Assembly (NCBI GenBank): GCA_964364855.1
Contig: CAYINU010000008.1
Coordinates: 1-37,954 of the forward strand
Reading direction: 5' to 3'
Length of the DNA stretch: 37,954 nt
Origin: CAYINU01 sp964364855
GTDB lineage: Bacteria; Margulisbacteria; Marinamargulisbacteria; CAYINU01
In this document: positions 16,699 through 24,825 of the stretch, piece after piece
Numbering within the stretch: the stretch's first letter is position 1
Layout: every line of letters begins with the position of its first letter
Program-made: the position numbers and the translations under genes
Notes under the pieces: model-generated
The model's input: only the letters and a program-made list of their open reading frames with translations
Database searches by the model: none
What the model was told of the DNA's origin: nothing

Positions 16699-17829
16699 AT
16701 GCCACTACCTGCTGTTCCCTTGCTCGATCTGGCCCCGCAATATGATTTCCTAGAGGACACCATCATTGAAAAAATCCGGGAGATATTGCATTCCAAGCAA
16801 TTTATCCTTGGTCCCGATGTCGAAGCCCTGGAGTCCGAACTCTCGTCCTATTGCAAAACCCAGTACGCCCTAACCGTATCTTCCGGTACAGACGCGTTGC
16901 TGCTGGCCTTGATGGCCCTTGGCGTCGGGCCCGGTGACGAAGTGATTACGACCACTTTTACGTTTTTTGCCACGGCGGGCAGCATCGCCAGGGTGGGCGC
17001 CACGCCCGTATTTTGTGACATCGACCCGAAAACCTTCAACCTGGATGTCTCCCAAGTCGCCAACGCCATTACCTCCAAAACCAAGGTTATCATGCCCGTC
17101 CACCTGTTCGGACAAATGGCGGATATGGACGGCCTTTTGGAACTCGCGAAACGGCACCATCTTGCCGTTATCGAAGACGCCGCCCAAGCCATTGGCGCAC
17201 GCTACCAGTCCCAAGATACCGACAAATGGGTGCCTGCGGGGGCCGGAGGAACCATCGGCTGCTTTTCATTTTTTCCGAGTAAAAATTTGGGGGGTATCGG
17301 CGATGGCGGATTCGTCACCACGCAAGATCCGCAGTTGTATCACAAAATGAAGCTCCTGAGGAATCACGGTGCTGAAAACAGATATTATCATGCGTTGATC
17401 GGCGGCAATTTCCGACTGGATACCATCCAGTGCGCCGTTTTGCGTCTCAAACTACCCCAGCTGGACGTCCAGCACAACGCAAGGCGAAAAAATGCCTCTT
17501 ATTATGACGCCCATTTGGCCGATGTGGTAGAAATCCCTCGGGTCGCACCTCGCACCGAAATGATCTACAACCAATACACCATTCGCACCCCAAAACGGGA
17601 CGGCCTGGCCCAGCACCTGGCCGAACACCAGATCGGACATGCCATCTATTATCCACTACCCCTGCATTTGCAAGTGTGTTTTGCGCATTTGGGCTACAAA
17701 AAAGGCCAGCTGCCTGAAGCAGAAAAAGCCGCCGCCGAAGCCCTGTCCCTGCCCATATTCCCTGGCCTGACCGCAGCCCAAGCCGAACGGGTTTGTACCG
17801 TTATCCGCCACTTCTTCGCGCGTGCGTAA
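16699..17829 (+). CDS. DegT/DnrJ/EryC1 sugar aminotransferase
   Basis: A 376-aa PLP enzyme that aminates keto-sugar nucleotides. The Schiff-base Lys is in FFPSKNLGGIGDGG; the cofactor-binding segments SSGTDALLLAL and EDAAQAIGA are also present. Next to a UDP-HexNAc dehydrogenase it may act like WbpE, producing a 3-amino uronic acid, but no WbpB-type oxidase is present here. It overlaps the next gene by 8 bases. Confidence 0.92.
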   Translation: MPLPAVPLLDLAPQYDFLEDTIIEKIREILHSKQFILGPDVEALESELSSYCKTQYALTVSSGTDALLLALMALGVGPGDEVITTTFTFFATAGSIARVGATPVFCDIDPKTFNLDVSQVANAITSKTKVIMPVHLFGQMADMDGLLELAKRHHLAVIEDAAQAIGARYQSQDTDKWVPAGAGGTIGCFSFFPSKNLGGIGDGGFVTTQDPQLYHKMKLLRNHGAENRYYHALIGGNFRLDTIQCAVLRLKLPQLDVQHNARRKNASYYDAHLADVVEIPRVAPRTEMIYNQYTIRTPKRDGLAQHLAEHQIGHAIYYPLPLHLQVCFAHLGYKKGQLPEAEKAAAEALSLPIFPGLTAAQAERVCTVIRHFFARA

Positions 17830-18415
17830 ACCGACGCCTAAACACCTGGCCATCGGAGCCGGGATTATTCTGGCCGTCGTGATTTTATACGTGGCTCATC
17901 CGTTTCTTCTGGAAAAGGCGGGACGATTTCTCATAAAAGAAACGCTTACTTTGCGTCCGGCCGATGTGGCCATCGTATTGGCCGGAGACGAAGGCGAGAG
18001 GGTGGCGGCCGGCATTCAGCTACAAAAACAAGGCATCGTTCCGCTATTGCTCATGTCGGGAGGAAGGCTCTATGGCACGTCTTACGCCGAGGAAATGGCC
18101 AAGTATGCCGCTAGCTTGGGCGCATCTCCACCGATTTTGGTGGAGACTCAATCCCGAAGCACCTACGAAAATGCCACGTTAACCTTGCCCATCGTCCAGG
18201 CGAAGGGGTATAGGCGAGTCATCATCGTCACCTCCAAATTTCACACGCGGCGTACGGGGCAGATTTTTAAAAGCCTATATCCCAAAAACATAGACATTCA
18301 GATATATGGCGCCCCCGACTTGATCGACTACACCTGCTGGTGGACAGACCACGAAATGACCCAGTCCATTCTGACCGAATGGGCCAAAACGTGGGTCTAC
18401 TGGCTTAAATACTGA
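17822..18415 (+). CDS. YdcF/ElyC-like DUF218 membrane protein
   Basis: A 197-aa protein with an N-terminal transmembrane helix (about 8-30) and a DUF218 domain (ADVAIVLAGDEGERV, LLMSGG, ETQSRSTYENA, VIIVTSKFHTRR). Family members such as ElyC and SanA affect envelope polysaccharide or lipid-carrier metabolism. The start is GTG at 17822, overlapping the aminotransferase gene, which places it in the same sugar operon. Confidence 0.85.
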   Translation: MRKPTPKHLAIGAGIILAVVILYVAHPFLLEKAGRFLIKETLTLRPADVAIVLAGDEGERVAAGIQLQKQGIVPLLLMSGGRLYGTSYAEEMAKYAASLGASPPILVETQSRSTYENATLTLPIVQAKGYRRVIIVTSKFHTRRTGQIFKSLYPKNIDIQIYGAPDLIDYTCWWTDHEMTQSILTEWAKTWVYWLKY

Positions 18416-18482
18416 CCGATAGTTAAACAACAAATTGCGCAATTGCTGCACGCTCGATAGACTGGGGCACCAAGGAGTAACC

Positions 18483-19370
18483 GTGAATCTCATTTTTGGT
18501 CGCGTACTCACTGCCATGGCCACGCCGTTTACCGCGGATGGGGATATCGACTTCGACCTCGCGATGCGGTTGGCAGATTACCTGTTTAAAAATGGTACGG
18601 ACACCTTGGTGCTCGTCGGTACGACGGGGGAATCGCCCACCCTGAGTGAAGACGAGCAAAATGACCTCTTTCGTATCATTCGCCAAGCCTTTCCGAATCA
18701 AAAATTGATGGCCGGTACCGGCAGCAACTGCACACGATCAGCCATCGCCTATACTCAGGCAGCCGAAAAACTGGGGTTGGATGCCTGTTTGCAAGTGGTA
18801 CCGTACTACAACAAACCGTCCCAAGAGGGAATTTTTTGTCATTTCAAGGCTGTGGCAGACGCCACATCTCTGCCCATTTTGCTTTACAACATCCCCGGCC
18901 GCACCGGCGTCAACATGGCGCCTGAAACCGTGGCGCGACTGGCCCAAGTCCCTTTTATCGTCGGCATCAAAGAAGCCGCGGGAAGCGTGGATCAGGTCAA
19001 GGCCATCCGCGCACTCACTCCACCCGACTTTCTGATCTATTCCGGAGACGACGCGATGACCCTACCGTTTATGGCCGAAGGCGCAGTGGGTGTGGTTTCG
19101 GTCGCCTCTCATCTGGCCGGAGGGGAGATTGCCCGTATGGTGGCCGCCTTTGCATCCGGAGATACCGATACCGCCAATGCGATCGAAGCCAAACTAGCCC
19201 CCCTATTCAAAGTCTTGTTCATCGGGCCCAATCCATCCCCGTTAAAATATGCCCTAACCCGGATCGGATTTCCCTCCGGCACGCTTCGTCTGCCCCTGGT
19301 CGAAGTCACCGATGCGCAAAAAAAAGAGATCGATCAGGTTCTAAGCCAGTTCACGTTCAAATTTAAGTAA
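18483..19370 (+). CDS. dapA: 4-hydroxy-tetrahydrodipicolinate synthase
   Basis: DapA condenses pyruvate with aspartate semialdehyde in lysine and meso-DAP synthesis. It has GTTGESPTL, the Tyr of YYNKP, and the Schiff-base Lys in VGIKEAAGSV; 295 aa is typical. I choose the GTG at 18483, since AAGGAG lies 6 bases upstream and the protein then starts NLIFGRVLTAMATPF as in family members; an upstream TTG at 18435 adds unrelated residues. Its 3' end overlaps the convergent ogt gene by 30 bases. Confidence 0.96.
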   Translation: MNLIFGRVLTAMATPFTADGDIDFDLAMRLADYLFKNGTDTLVLVGTTGESPTLSEDEQNDLFRIIRQAFPNQKLMAGTGSNCTRSAIAYTQAAEKLGLDACLQVVPYYNKPSQEGIFCHFKAVADATSLPILLYNIPGRTGVNMAPETVARLAQVPFIVGIKEAAGSVDQVKAIRALTPPDFLIYSGDDAMTLPFMAEGAVGVVSVASHLAGGEIARMVAAFASGDTDTANAIEAKLAPLFKVLFIGPNPSPLKYALTRIGFPSGTLRLPLVEVTDAQKKEIDQVLSQFTFKFK

Positions 19371-19817
19371 TGCCTGCTTCACCGCAGGCCCTCCACCGGA
19401 ATAGTTGCCCAATGCCCCTGTCGATTTCACGACCCGATGGCAGGGGATGAGGATGGGAAAGGGATTTTTTCGCATGGCAGATCCCACCGCCCGCGCCGCT
19501 GCTGGTTGACCGATACGATCGCCAAGCTCCCCATACGAGATCGTCTGCCCGACAGGAACCGCATACAGTGCCTGGTATATCGCGGCGTAAAAGGACGACG
19601 TCGGCAGCTGCATTTTGTTGCTTAACATCTCAAAGGGCAAATGCCCCGCCCGCCATTGTTTGACCCAGGTCCCAAGCCATGGATGGGCCGTCACCGGGGC
19701 CGCATCAATCGGAACCCCCTCACCCACCTCGGTGGAGGTAATGCGCCCGCGCTGCAACCAAACACCCACCGGAAAGCCCGCATAGTCAAACCGGTAAACG
19801 GTTTCAATGCTGGACAT
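19341..19817 (-). CDS. ogt: Methylated-DNA-protein cysteine methyltransferase
   Basis: A suicide repair enzyme that takes the alkyl group from O6-alkylguanine onto its active-site Cys. The motif IPCHRVV is present, preceded by the helix-turn-helix with the Arg finger (AARAVGSAMRKNP) and followed by GNYSGGG. The ATG at 19817 gives 158 aa; a TTG at 19838 is an alternative. It overlaps the leuB end by 14 bases and dapA by 30 bases in convergent fashion. Confidence 0.93.
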   Translation of the reverse strand: MSSIETVYRFDYAGFPVGVWLQRGRITSTEVGEGVPIDAAPVTAHPWLGTWVKQWRAGHLPFEMLSNKMQLPTSSFYAAIYQALYAVPVGQTISYGELGDRIGQPAAARAVGSAMRKNPFPILIPCHRVVKSTGALGNYSGGGPAVKQALLKFERELA

Positions 19818-20904
19818 GAAATACCACACGATCTCCAACCTGGGTGGTCGTCATGCCCATCTTACCCGCCGCCATCGACGTCATCTCCTGTGTCGTTTGG
19901 GAAATGGCGTTTTCAATGTCAGCCGCAGCGTCGTCAAATCCCAAATGGGCCAGCATCATCGCCGCAGAGCCAATCGAGGCCAAAGGATTGATGGCATTTT
20001 GGCCGGTAAAAGTGGGAGCGGTTCCCCCAATAGGTTCGAACATGGAAACACCTTCGGGATTGATATTACCCCCGGGAGCCACGCCCATACCGCCCTGGGT
20101 GACAGCTGCGAGGTCTGTAAGAATATCGCCGAACATATTGGTCGTGACGATCACGTCAAAGCGAGCGGGATTTTCGATCATATAAATACATGCCGCATCC
20201 ACGTGCACATAGTCTCGCTTGACGTCGGGATACTCGGCACCGACCGCGTGAAACACCCGTTCCCACAGATCATACACATAGGTCAGCACGTTCGTTTTGC
20301 CACAGAGCGTCAATTGACCGCGAAAACCAGTTTGGCGTTCCGCTTCTGACAATCCCTTCCACACCGTGTCTCGGTGGCGCTTGCGTACCGTTTCAAAGGC
20401 ATAGCGGATACAGCGTTCGACCTGGTGTCGGGAGTAGATCATGTCTTGGACAGCCACTTCATGCGGCGTATTTTTCATCGATACCCCACCGGCCCCCGTG
20501 TAGACATCCCCCGAATTTTCACGAACCACGACATAATCGATATCAGCCGGTGTGACGTTTTTAATGGGGGAGTTCACATTCGGATACAATTTCACCGGTC
20601 GCAAATTGATGTACTGGTCCAATTCAAATCGCAGTTTTAACAAAATGCCTTTTTCCAAAATCCCCGGCTTGATCTGGGGATCGCCGATGGCCCCAAACAA
20701 AATGGCATCGTAGGTTTTCAAGGTATCTATTTCGGTTTCATCGATCAATTGGCCGGTCTTGAGATATCTCCTGGCTCCAAAATCAAATGCATCAAATTGA
20801 AATCCAATGCCGAATTTCCGGCTTACGGCCCGCAATACTTTTAGAGACTCCGCCACCACTTCGGGGCCGGTGCCGTCTCCACCGATCACTGCAATTTTGG
20901 TCAA
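19804..20904 (-). CDS. leuB: 3-isopropylmalate dehydrogenase (IDH/IPMDH family)
   Basis: A 366-aa beta-decarboxylating dehydrogenase. GDGTGPEV at the N-terminus, the substrate-binding LKLRFELDQYINLRPVKLYP, VVRENSGDVYTG, and the metal/NAD segment TNMFGDILTDLAA are clear. It resembles the LeuB/tartrate-dehydrogenase subgroup, so leuB is likely but a related 2-hydroxyacid substrate is possible; no leuA, leuC or leuD is nearby. The start is TTG at 20904, with GGAGG about 8 bases upstream. Confidence 0.88.
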   Translation of the reverse strand: MTKIAVIGGDGTGPEVVAESLKVLRAVSRKFGIGFQFDAFDFGARRYLKTGQLIDETEIDTLKTYDAILFGAIGDPQIKPGILEKGILLKLRFELDQYINLRPVKLYPNVNSPIKNVTPADIDYVVVRENSGDVYTGAGGVSMKNTPHEVAVQDMIYSRHQVERCIRYAFETVRKRHRDTVWKGLSEAERQTGFRGQLTLCGKTNVLTYVYDLWERVFHAVGAEYPDVKRDYVHVDAACIYMIENPARFDVIVTTNMFGDILTDLAAVTQGGMGVAPGGNINPEGVSMFEPIGGTAPTFTGQNAINPLASIGSAAMMLAHLGFDDAAADIENAISQTTQEMTSMAAGKMGMTTTQVGDRVVFHVQH

Positions 20905-20924
20905 ATTGTCCTCCGCATCGGTTC

Positions 20925-21011
20925 TTAATCTAAAGCAGCCAGAAAATCCAGATACTGCTCAAAAGGTAGCGCCACAATATCATTTGACCACCGGTAGCGA
21001 ACAGGTGCCAA
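20925..21011 (-). CDS. Possible 28-codon ORF or gene remnant upstream of leuB
   Basis: An open frame starting with TTG at 21011 reads LAPVRYRWSNDIVALP, then FEQYLDFLAALD and stops 20 bases before leuB. The peptide composition looks like real protein, but a start signal is absent and the frame is open only back to a stop near 21030. It could be a short upstream peptide of leuB or the tail of a decayed gene. Confidence 0.3.
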   Translation of the reverse strand: MAPVRYRWSNDIVALPFEQYLDFLAALD

Positions 21012-21038
21012 CGAGACAACCGCTGAGTTTTTAATTCA

Positions 21039-21069
21039 GGCCAAACTCGCTTCGCTCAGACAGTTGGCC
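21039..21069. other. Hairpin in the leuB-djlA intergenic region
   Basis: GGCCAA at 21039-21044 pairs with TTGGCC at 21064-21069, extended by a bulged CT/AG. The loop contains CTCGCTTCGCTC, the same 12-mer found in the 94-bp repeat at window start. The intergenic stretch 20905-21203 otherwise holds the short ORF above and a promoter below. Confidence 0.4.
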
Positions 21070-21110
21070 TTCACAATCGGCGTCCTCTGCTATCGTCCCC
21101 AAGTCGCTCT

Positions 21111-21139
21111 TTCAGAAGACGGTTTCTCCCTCGTATACT
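21111..21139 (+). promoter_or_regulatory. Candidate sigma-70-type promoter for the DjlA-like gene
   Basis: TTCAGA (4 of 6) and TATACT (5 of 6) are separated by 17 bases. Transcription would start about 58 bases before the ATG at 21204. Confidence 0.35.
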
Positions 21140-21203
21140 GTTCAGTCAAAGCTTCGCTTAGGGCTGTTTTTATGTTCTAATACCCTCTTATACGAGAAAA
21201 GCA

Positions 21204-21992
21204 ATGAAAGAATTCAAAATCCGTCCGGGGCTATTGTATCTGATTATCGGCCTGTTGCTCATTGCGGGCTTGGGCGGATTTCGTTTTTTGGCGTCGCTTA
21301 TGCAGAATGGGTTTTCGCTGTTTTTGGTCGGCCTGGTCCTGTATTGGCTCATTTCAGGGATAGCAGGTAGTGGTCAGGTCCGGTTTTTTTATGCGAGCTC
21401 TGCCAACCAGGAACATTTCACCGCTTCGCTGGTTCGGATTTTGGTCCATGTCATCCAGGCGGATCGTCACGTCGATGCACGGGAAATCCAGGCCATCTTG
21501 GCTTTTTTCCAAATCTACATGCATTTTGACGGGCATCGGATCAATCGCATCTCTGAGTTGATCCAAACCGAACTGAAAACTCCGCAACCGCTTTCTACGC
21601 TCTGCCAGGATTTTCGCCAGCAATTCAATTATCAATCTCGCATCCTACTCCTACAGCTGGTTTATCAAGTAGCCCTATCAGATCACCCCATCAACACCCA
21701 AGAACAACACATCATCGACGCAATCGCCAAAGACCTACACATCTCCCCGACCGATCACCAGCAGATTCGGGCCTTTTTTCAAAGCCGGGGGAGCACCCCT
21801 CCCGCCGAGGACGCGTATCGCGTCCTGGGCGTTTCTCGAAACGCCACCGCCGCCGACATCAAAAAAGCCTACCGAGAGGCCACCAAAAAATACCACCCCG
21901 ACAAAGTGCACCATCTGGGCCCCGAATATCAAAAAGTCGCCCAAGAAAAAATGCAACAGATCAACCGGGCGTATGAGGCGCTGACACGGTAG
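21204..21992 (+). CDS. Membrane-anchored TerB/J-domain co-chaperone (DjlA-like)
   Basis: A 262-aa protein with two N-terminal membrane helices (about 8-30 and 35-52), a TerB-like helical domain (about 65-190, with VIQADRHVDAREIQAIL and ALSDHPINTQE) and a C-terminal J domain (about 203-262) with the HPD tripeptide in YHPDKV. This is the DjlA architecture: a membrane-tethered DnaK co-chaperone. DjlA of E. coli has one helix; here two are likely. It stands alone, divergent from leuB. Confidence 0.87.
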   Translation: MKEFKIRPGLLYLIIGLLLIAGLGGFRFLASLMQNGFSLFLVGLVLYWLISGIAGSGQVRFFYASSANQEHFTASLVRILVHVIQADRHVDAREIQAILAFFQIYMHFDGHRINRISELIQTELKTPQPLSTLCQDFRQQFNYQSRILLLQLVYQVALSDHPINTQEQHIIDAIAKDLHISPTDHQQIRAFFQSRGSTPPAEDAYRVLGVSRNATAADIKKAYREATKKYHPDKVHHLGPEYQKVAQEKMQQINRAYEALTR

Positions 21993-22040
21993 TAGAAAGC
22001 CAGGCTACTTAGGTCAGAGCGCCGCCTGCAAAAATTAAAA

Positions 22041-22088
22041 TTATCGCGGTATGTAGCCGGTCGGTGGGCGGTTCAGAGAAGCGGCCAC
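22041..22088 (-). pseudogene. Remnant of a histidine-kinase C-terminal tail
   Basis: On the minus strand this reads VAASLNRPPTGYIPR followed by TAA. It matches in frame the tail of the kinase fragment at 23912-24223 (TASLDRPPVP): 28 bp at 22059-22086 differ by about 5 bases. It is too short to be a gene and suggests a third, older copy of the kinase 3' end. Confidence 0.35.
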
Positions 22089-22093
22089 CACGT

Positions 22094-22894
22094 TTATCCC
22101 CCACAGTAATGCTCCGAATACCAACTCACCTTAATCCCCCTTCGGGCATCGTCCAGCCAGGATTGCAAAGTCTCGCTACCTAATGGCAACCATGGCCCAC
22201 TCCTGCTAGGAACGTGTACACGGACCACCCCATTCGTTTTTTCAGCTAAATCTCGAAGTGATTGACGCAACATATCCTCGGTGGCTTGGGGAAGAAGGCG
22301 AGGATTAAAAACAAGCGCTCTCCCCATCTTGAGTCCTTCTTGATTGCTAGGAACTGTGTCATAACCTACTTCCGATACCTCCCAAGAATCGCCATGCTTT
22401 ATGGGCCTCCCTATCCTGCTCTCGTCATAAATAGACATCCTTGCTTTGGGTAATATTTCCGTAATGAGTTGCGACAGACGCTTTACACCGATTTCGCCAA
22501 CATCTCCGTAGAAAATGACGAGACTTACTAAATTGGGGCAGGCTTGAACAAGCCGCTCGATGCGCTCCCGAGCAGTTCCAAGGGCCACCAAACCCCCTTC
22601 TCGAATAAACCTCCCTGTTATATACACCTCCGTATAAGGCATCTCTCGATCTGGTGGTTTATCCAGATCCGGCGATCGATGAGTCGTGGGTGTTTCGACT
22701 TTGGTCACCACAGTTCTGATCGGTATCCTTCTCATTAAAATATCAGCTGTTCGGTCTGGACCAGTCAATAAAGTAGAAATCGGCCTTACAAAAAGCCCCA
22801 CAGTGGATCTTGCAGATCGAACTGGGGTAGCCATTCTGACTTGACAGACAGAAGTTCTAGCAGCTCTCAAAGTTCCGACAACAGATCTCAACAT
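22094..22894 (-). CDS. Hypothetical protein (266 aa) with basic N-terminus
   Basis: I do not recognise this protein. The first 45 residues are rich in Arg, Ser, Thr and Ala with no acidic residue, resembling an unstructured or targeting-like leader. The remainder looks globular, with a repeated alpha/beta pattern (ERIERLVQACPNLVSLVIFYGDVGE, then MGRALVFNPRLLPQATEDML). It has a strong AGGAGG Shine-Dalgarno 5 bases before the ATG, and a pair of direct repeats upstream. It lies 95 bases downstream of an AraC regulator on the same strand, which may control it. Confidence 0.7.
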   Translation of the reverse strand: MLRSVVGTLRAARTSVCQVRMATPVRSARSTVGLFVRPISTLLTGPDRTADILMRRIPIRTVVTKVETPTTHRSPDLDKPPDREMPYTEVYITGRFIREGGLVALGTARERIERLVQACPNLVSLVIFYGDVGEIGVKRLSQLITEILPKARMSIYDESRIGRPIKHGDSWEVSEVGYDTVPSNQEGLKMGRALVFNPRLLPQATEDMLRQSLRDLAEKTNGVVRVHVPSRSGPWLPLGSETLQSWLDDARRGIKVSWYSEHYCGG

Positions 22895-22903
22895 ATTTCC
22901 TCC

Positions 22904-22950
22904 TGGTACGCCTATCCTTAAAACGCCATTTTATGGTACGCCATATCCTT
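22904..22950 (-). promoter_or_regulatory. Paired direct repeats upstream of the 266-aa gene
   Basis: TGGTACGCCTATCCTT (22904-22919) and TGGTACGCCATATCCTT (22934-22950) are direct repeats about three helical turns apart, just upstream of a strong ribosome site. Tandem direct sites of this kind suit an AraC-family activator, and one is encoded just upstream. Confidence 0.5.
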
Positions 22951-22989
22951 GTATCCGCAATGGACAGACCCGGGTTAGGATGGACTGTT

Positions 22990-23859
22990 TTACAGGCGGC
23001 TCTGGCTCGCACGGAATTGTCCAGGGGTACTGGCCACGTAGCGCTTGAAAAAGCGGCAAAAATAAGACGCATCTTCAAATTTGAGATCCTGGGCAATCTG
23101 TTGGATGCTGCGTTGGGTATGGCAAAGTTGACGTTTGGCTTCCAACAGCAATCGATCTCGGGTCCACTCCCCGGCACTTTTTCCAGTCTGGGATTTAATC
23201 ACTTGGTTCAAATAGTTGGGTGTGACATAGAGCTGTTTGGCATAGTCTGCCACCTGCCGGTTACTGATAAAATCGTTCTCGACCAACCGCTTAAATTGCG
23301 TGACCAAGTCGCCACGGCCGGCGTCACCCGGCAGACCCTTATCTCCCTCTTTTGCAGCCCGAGCCAATTTAAGCAGAAGCACCCGAAAATAGCTAGCCAG
23401 TAGCTCGATACAATCCAGATGATCAGTTTCATATATCTTGCGTAATTGGTCCAACACCACAACAAAAGACGTCGCATCCGCCAAATCCAGATAGGGGGGA
23501 TAGGTATGATCCAAAAAAAACGGCAGCTCCGAAAAAGATAGACCCCGCCAGGCTTGCATCAAAAATGCTTCCGAAAATAAGACAAACTGGCCACGCAATC
23601 TCTCAGGTACCTGCCACGAATGCACGGGTCCGGGGAACATAAAAAAGACTCTGTTGGGCCTTACCGGATAGGCTTTAAAGTCGATAACACGTTCGCCTTG
23701 TCCCTCAAAAATCCAGATCAACTCATAAAATCGGATGGCATGTGGCCGAGGGTGCAGGACATATGGATTGGTCATGTCCAACGGGTGAAGGTCAAATGTA
23801 GGCGGCCCATCCAACCAAGACGGTTCGGTATGCCTCAGAATGGGACCATGGCCTGGCAT
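22990..23859 (-). CDS. AraC-family transcriptional regulator
   Basis: A 289-aa regulator. The N-terminal half is an AraC-type cupin sensor domain (HAIRFYELIWIFEGQGERVIDF, FMFPGPVHSWQ); the C-terminal half has two helix-turn-helix motifs (NRQVADYAKQLYVTPNYLNQ and IQQIAQDLKFEDASYFCRFF). The ATG at 23859 is chosen since GGAG lies 6 bases upstream; a TTG at 23898 is open but weaker. It begins 52 bases after the stop of the kinase fragment, so before the rearrangement it probably followed the kinase directly. Confidence 0.92.
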   Translation of the reverse strand: MPGHGPILRHTEPSWLDGPPTFDLHPLDMTNPYVLHPRPHAIRFYELIWIFEGQGERVIDFKAYPVRPNRVFFMFPGPVHSWQVPERLRGQFVLFSEAFLMQAWRGLSFSELPFFLDHTYPPYLDLADATSFVVVLDQLRKIYETDHLDCIELLASYFRVLLLKLARAAKEGDKGLPGDAGRGDLVTQFKRLVENDFISNRQVADYAKQLYVTPNYLNQVIKSQTGKSAGEWTRDRLLLEAKRQLCHTQRSIQQIAQDLKFEDASYFCRFFKRYVASTPGQFRASQSRL

Positions 23860-23911
23860 TAGACTCCTTTTTCGGACTTGAGCACCCCAAAATTGCAAAC
23901 AGTAAGGACCC

Positions 23912-24223
23912 TTATGGGCGAAATGAGAGAGGCGTTTCTGGCACCGGTGGACGGTCCAGAGAAGCGGTCGCCTTGGGTATCCACAAGGAGAAGGTGGTGC
24001 CCTTGCCCATCTCGGAAACCACCGTGACCCGCCCCTCGTTTTCCGTCATCAGTCGCTGCACCAAGGCCAGCCCCAATCCCAGGTTTTGGTTGTTGCGATG
24101 GGTGGACACAAAGGGCTGGAAAATGGTGTCCAGATGCTCCGGCGGGATGCCTTCCCCCGTATCGGCCACATCAATACGCACGCCGTCGCGGCTGTGGCCA
24201 CGGGGGTCTTGGTGCCGCTCCAA
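23912..24223 (-). pseudogene. Truncated copy of the histidine-kinase catalytic end
   Basis: An open frame holding only the C-terminal half of a kinase ATPase domain: D-box DVADTGEGIPPEHL, the F-box region and G2 (GLGLALVQRL), ending SLDRPPVPETPLSFRP. It lacks the DHp domain, the N-box and the membrane part, so it cannot work as a kinase. Bases 23958-24213 are identical to the end of the intact kinase at 25815-26070. Its own tail differs from that of the intact gene and resembles the remnant at 22041. Confidence 0.85.
23958..24213. repeat. 256-bp perfect direct repeat, copy 1
   Basis: Identical, base for base as far as I can compare by eye, to 25815-26070; the offset is 1857 bp. It encodes the kinase C-terminal region on the minus strand. 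The lack of any mismatch indicates a recent duplication or ongoing gene conversion. Confidence 0.92.
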
Positions 24224-24242
24224 ATTGATTGACGACCTCGCG

Positions 24243-24253
24243 CTACTCGGCTA
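24243..24253. repeat. 11-bp direct repeat bounding the CopD/rpn cassette (left)
   Basis: CTACTCGGCTA occurs here and at 25785-25795, just inside the two 256-bp repeats. It could be a target duplication or a recombination junction of the inserted cassette. Confidence 0.4.
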
Positions 24254-24310
24254 TCGTAATCCTGCGGTGCTGGATTCATCGAGGTTGTTACCGAAGGATT
24301 CACCAAAGTC

Positions 24311-24754
24311 ATGCACGGGATACTGTTATTACTCCACATACTCAGCGCCACAATCTGGACAGGGGGGCATATTGTGTTGTCCGTTGTGGTTCTGCCAAGC
24401 GTGCTCAGAGAACGCTCGTCCGAAAAGTTGCTTCAATTTGAATCTGTGTATGAAAAAATCGGGATGCCTGCGTTGATGGTGCAAGTGGCAACAGGGTTTT
24501 TCTTGGCTTATCACTTGGTTCCAGATGTCAGTCAATGGTTTAATATGGCCAATCCGCTTTCTCATCCGATTGCGGCAAAGATGGTCCTTCTTGCGCTTAC
24601 GGCAGGGTTTGCCATTGATGCGAAATTCCGCGTTATTCCTGGCCTTTCGAAGGATAATCTAGGGGTAATGGCATGGCATATTATTCCGGTGACAGTTCTT
24701 TCTATTTTATTTGTCATTGTCGGTGTTTCATTTCGAACCGGCTGGCTGAATTGA
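24311..24754 (+). CDS. CopD-like four-helix membrane protein
   Basis: A 147-aa integral membrane protein with four predicted helices (about 2-28, 50-72, 84-102, 118-142). His residues in the first helix (LHILSATIWTGGH), at HPIAAK and at WHIIP fit a heme- or copper-binding CopD/YebZ-like fold, and the acidic loop after helix 1 is typical. It lies between the duplicated kinase repeats and converges with the rpn gene. Its job is unknown; the CopD link rests on pattern only. Confidence 0.7.
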   Translation: MHGILLLLHILSATIWTGGHIVLSVVVLPSVLRERSSEKLLQFESVYEKIGMPALMVQVATGFFLAYHLVPDVSQWFNMANPLSHPIAAKMVLLALTAGFAIDAKFRVIPGLSKDNLGVMAWHIIPVTVLSILFVIVGVSFRTGWLN

Positions 24755-24825
24755 GCGCTAGTATAGTGTTGCCAGGCTTCTATATTCATGGTGGGGGATG
24801 GGGTTTGGGATCACAAGGGTTTGCG

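Noticed and set aside
24755..24825. GCGCTAG pair flanking the gap between the CopD-like and rpn genes
   Set aside because: Only 7 bases and overlapping a stop codon; likely chance.
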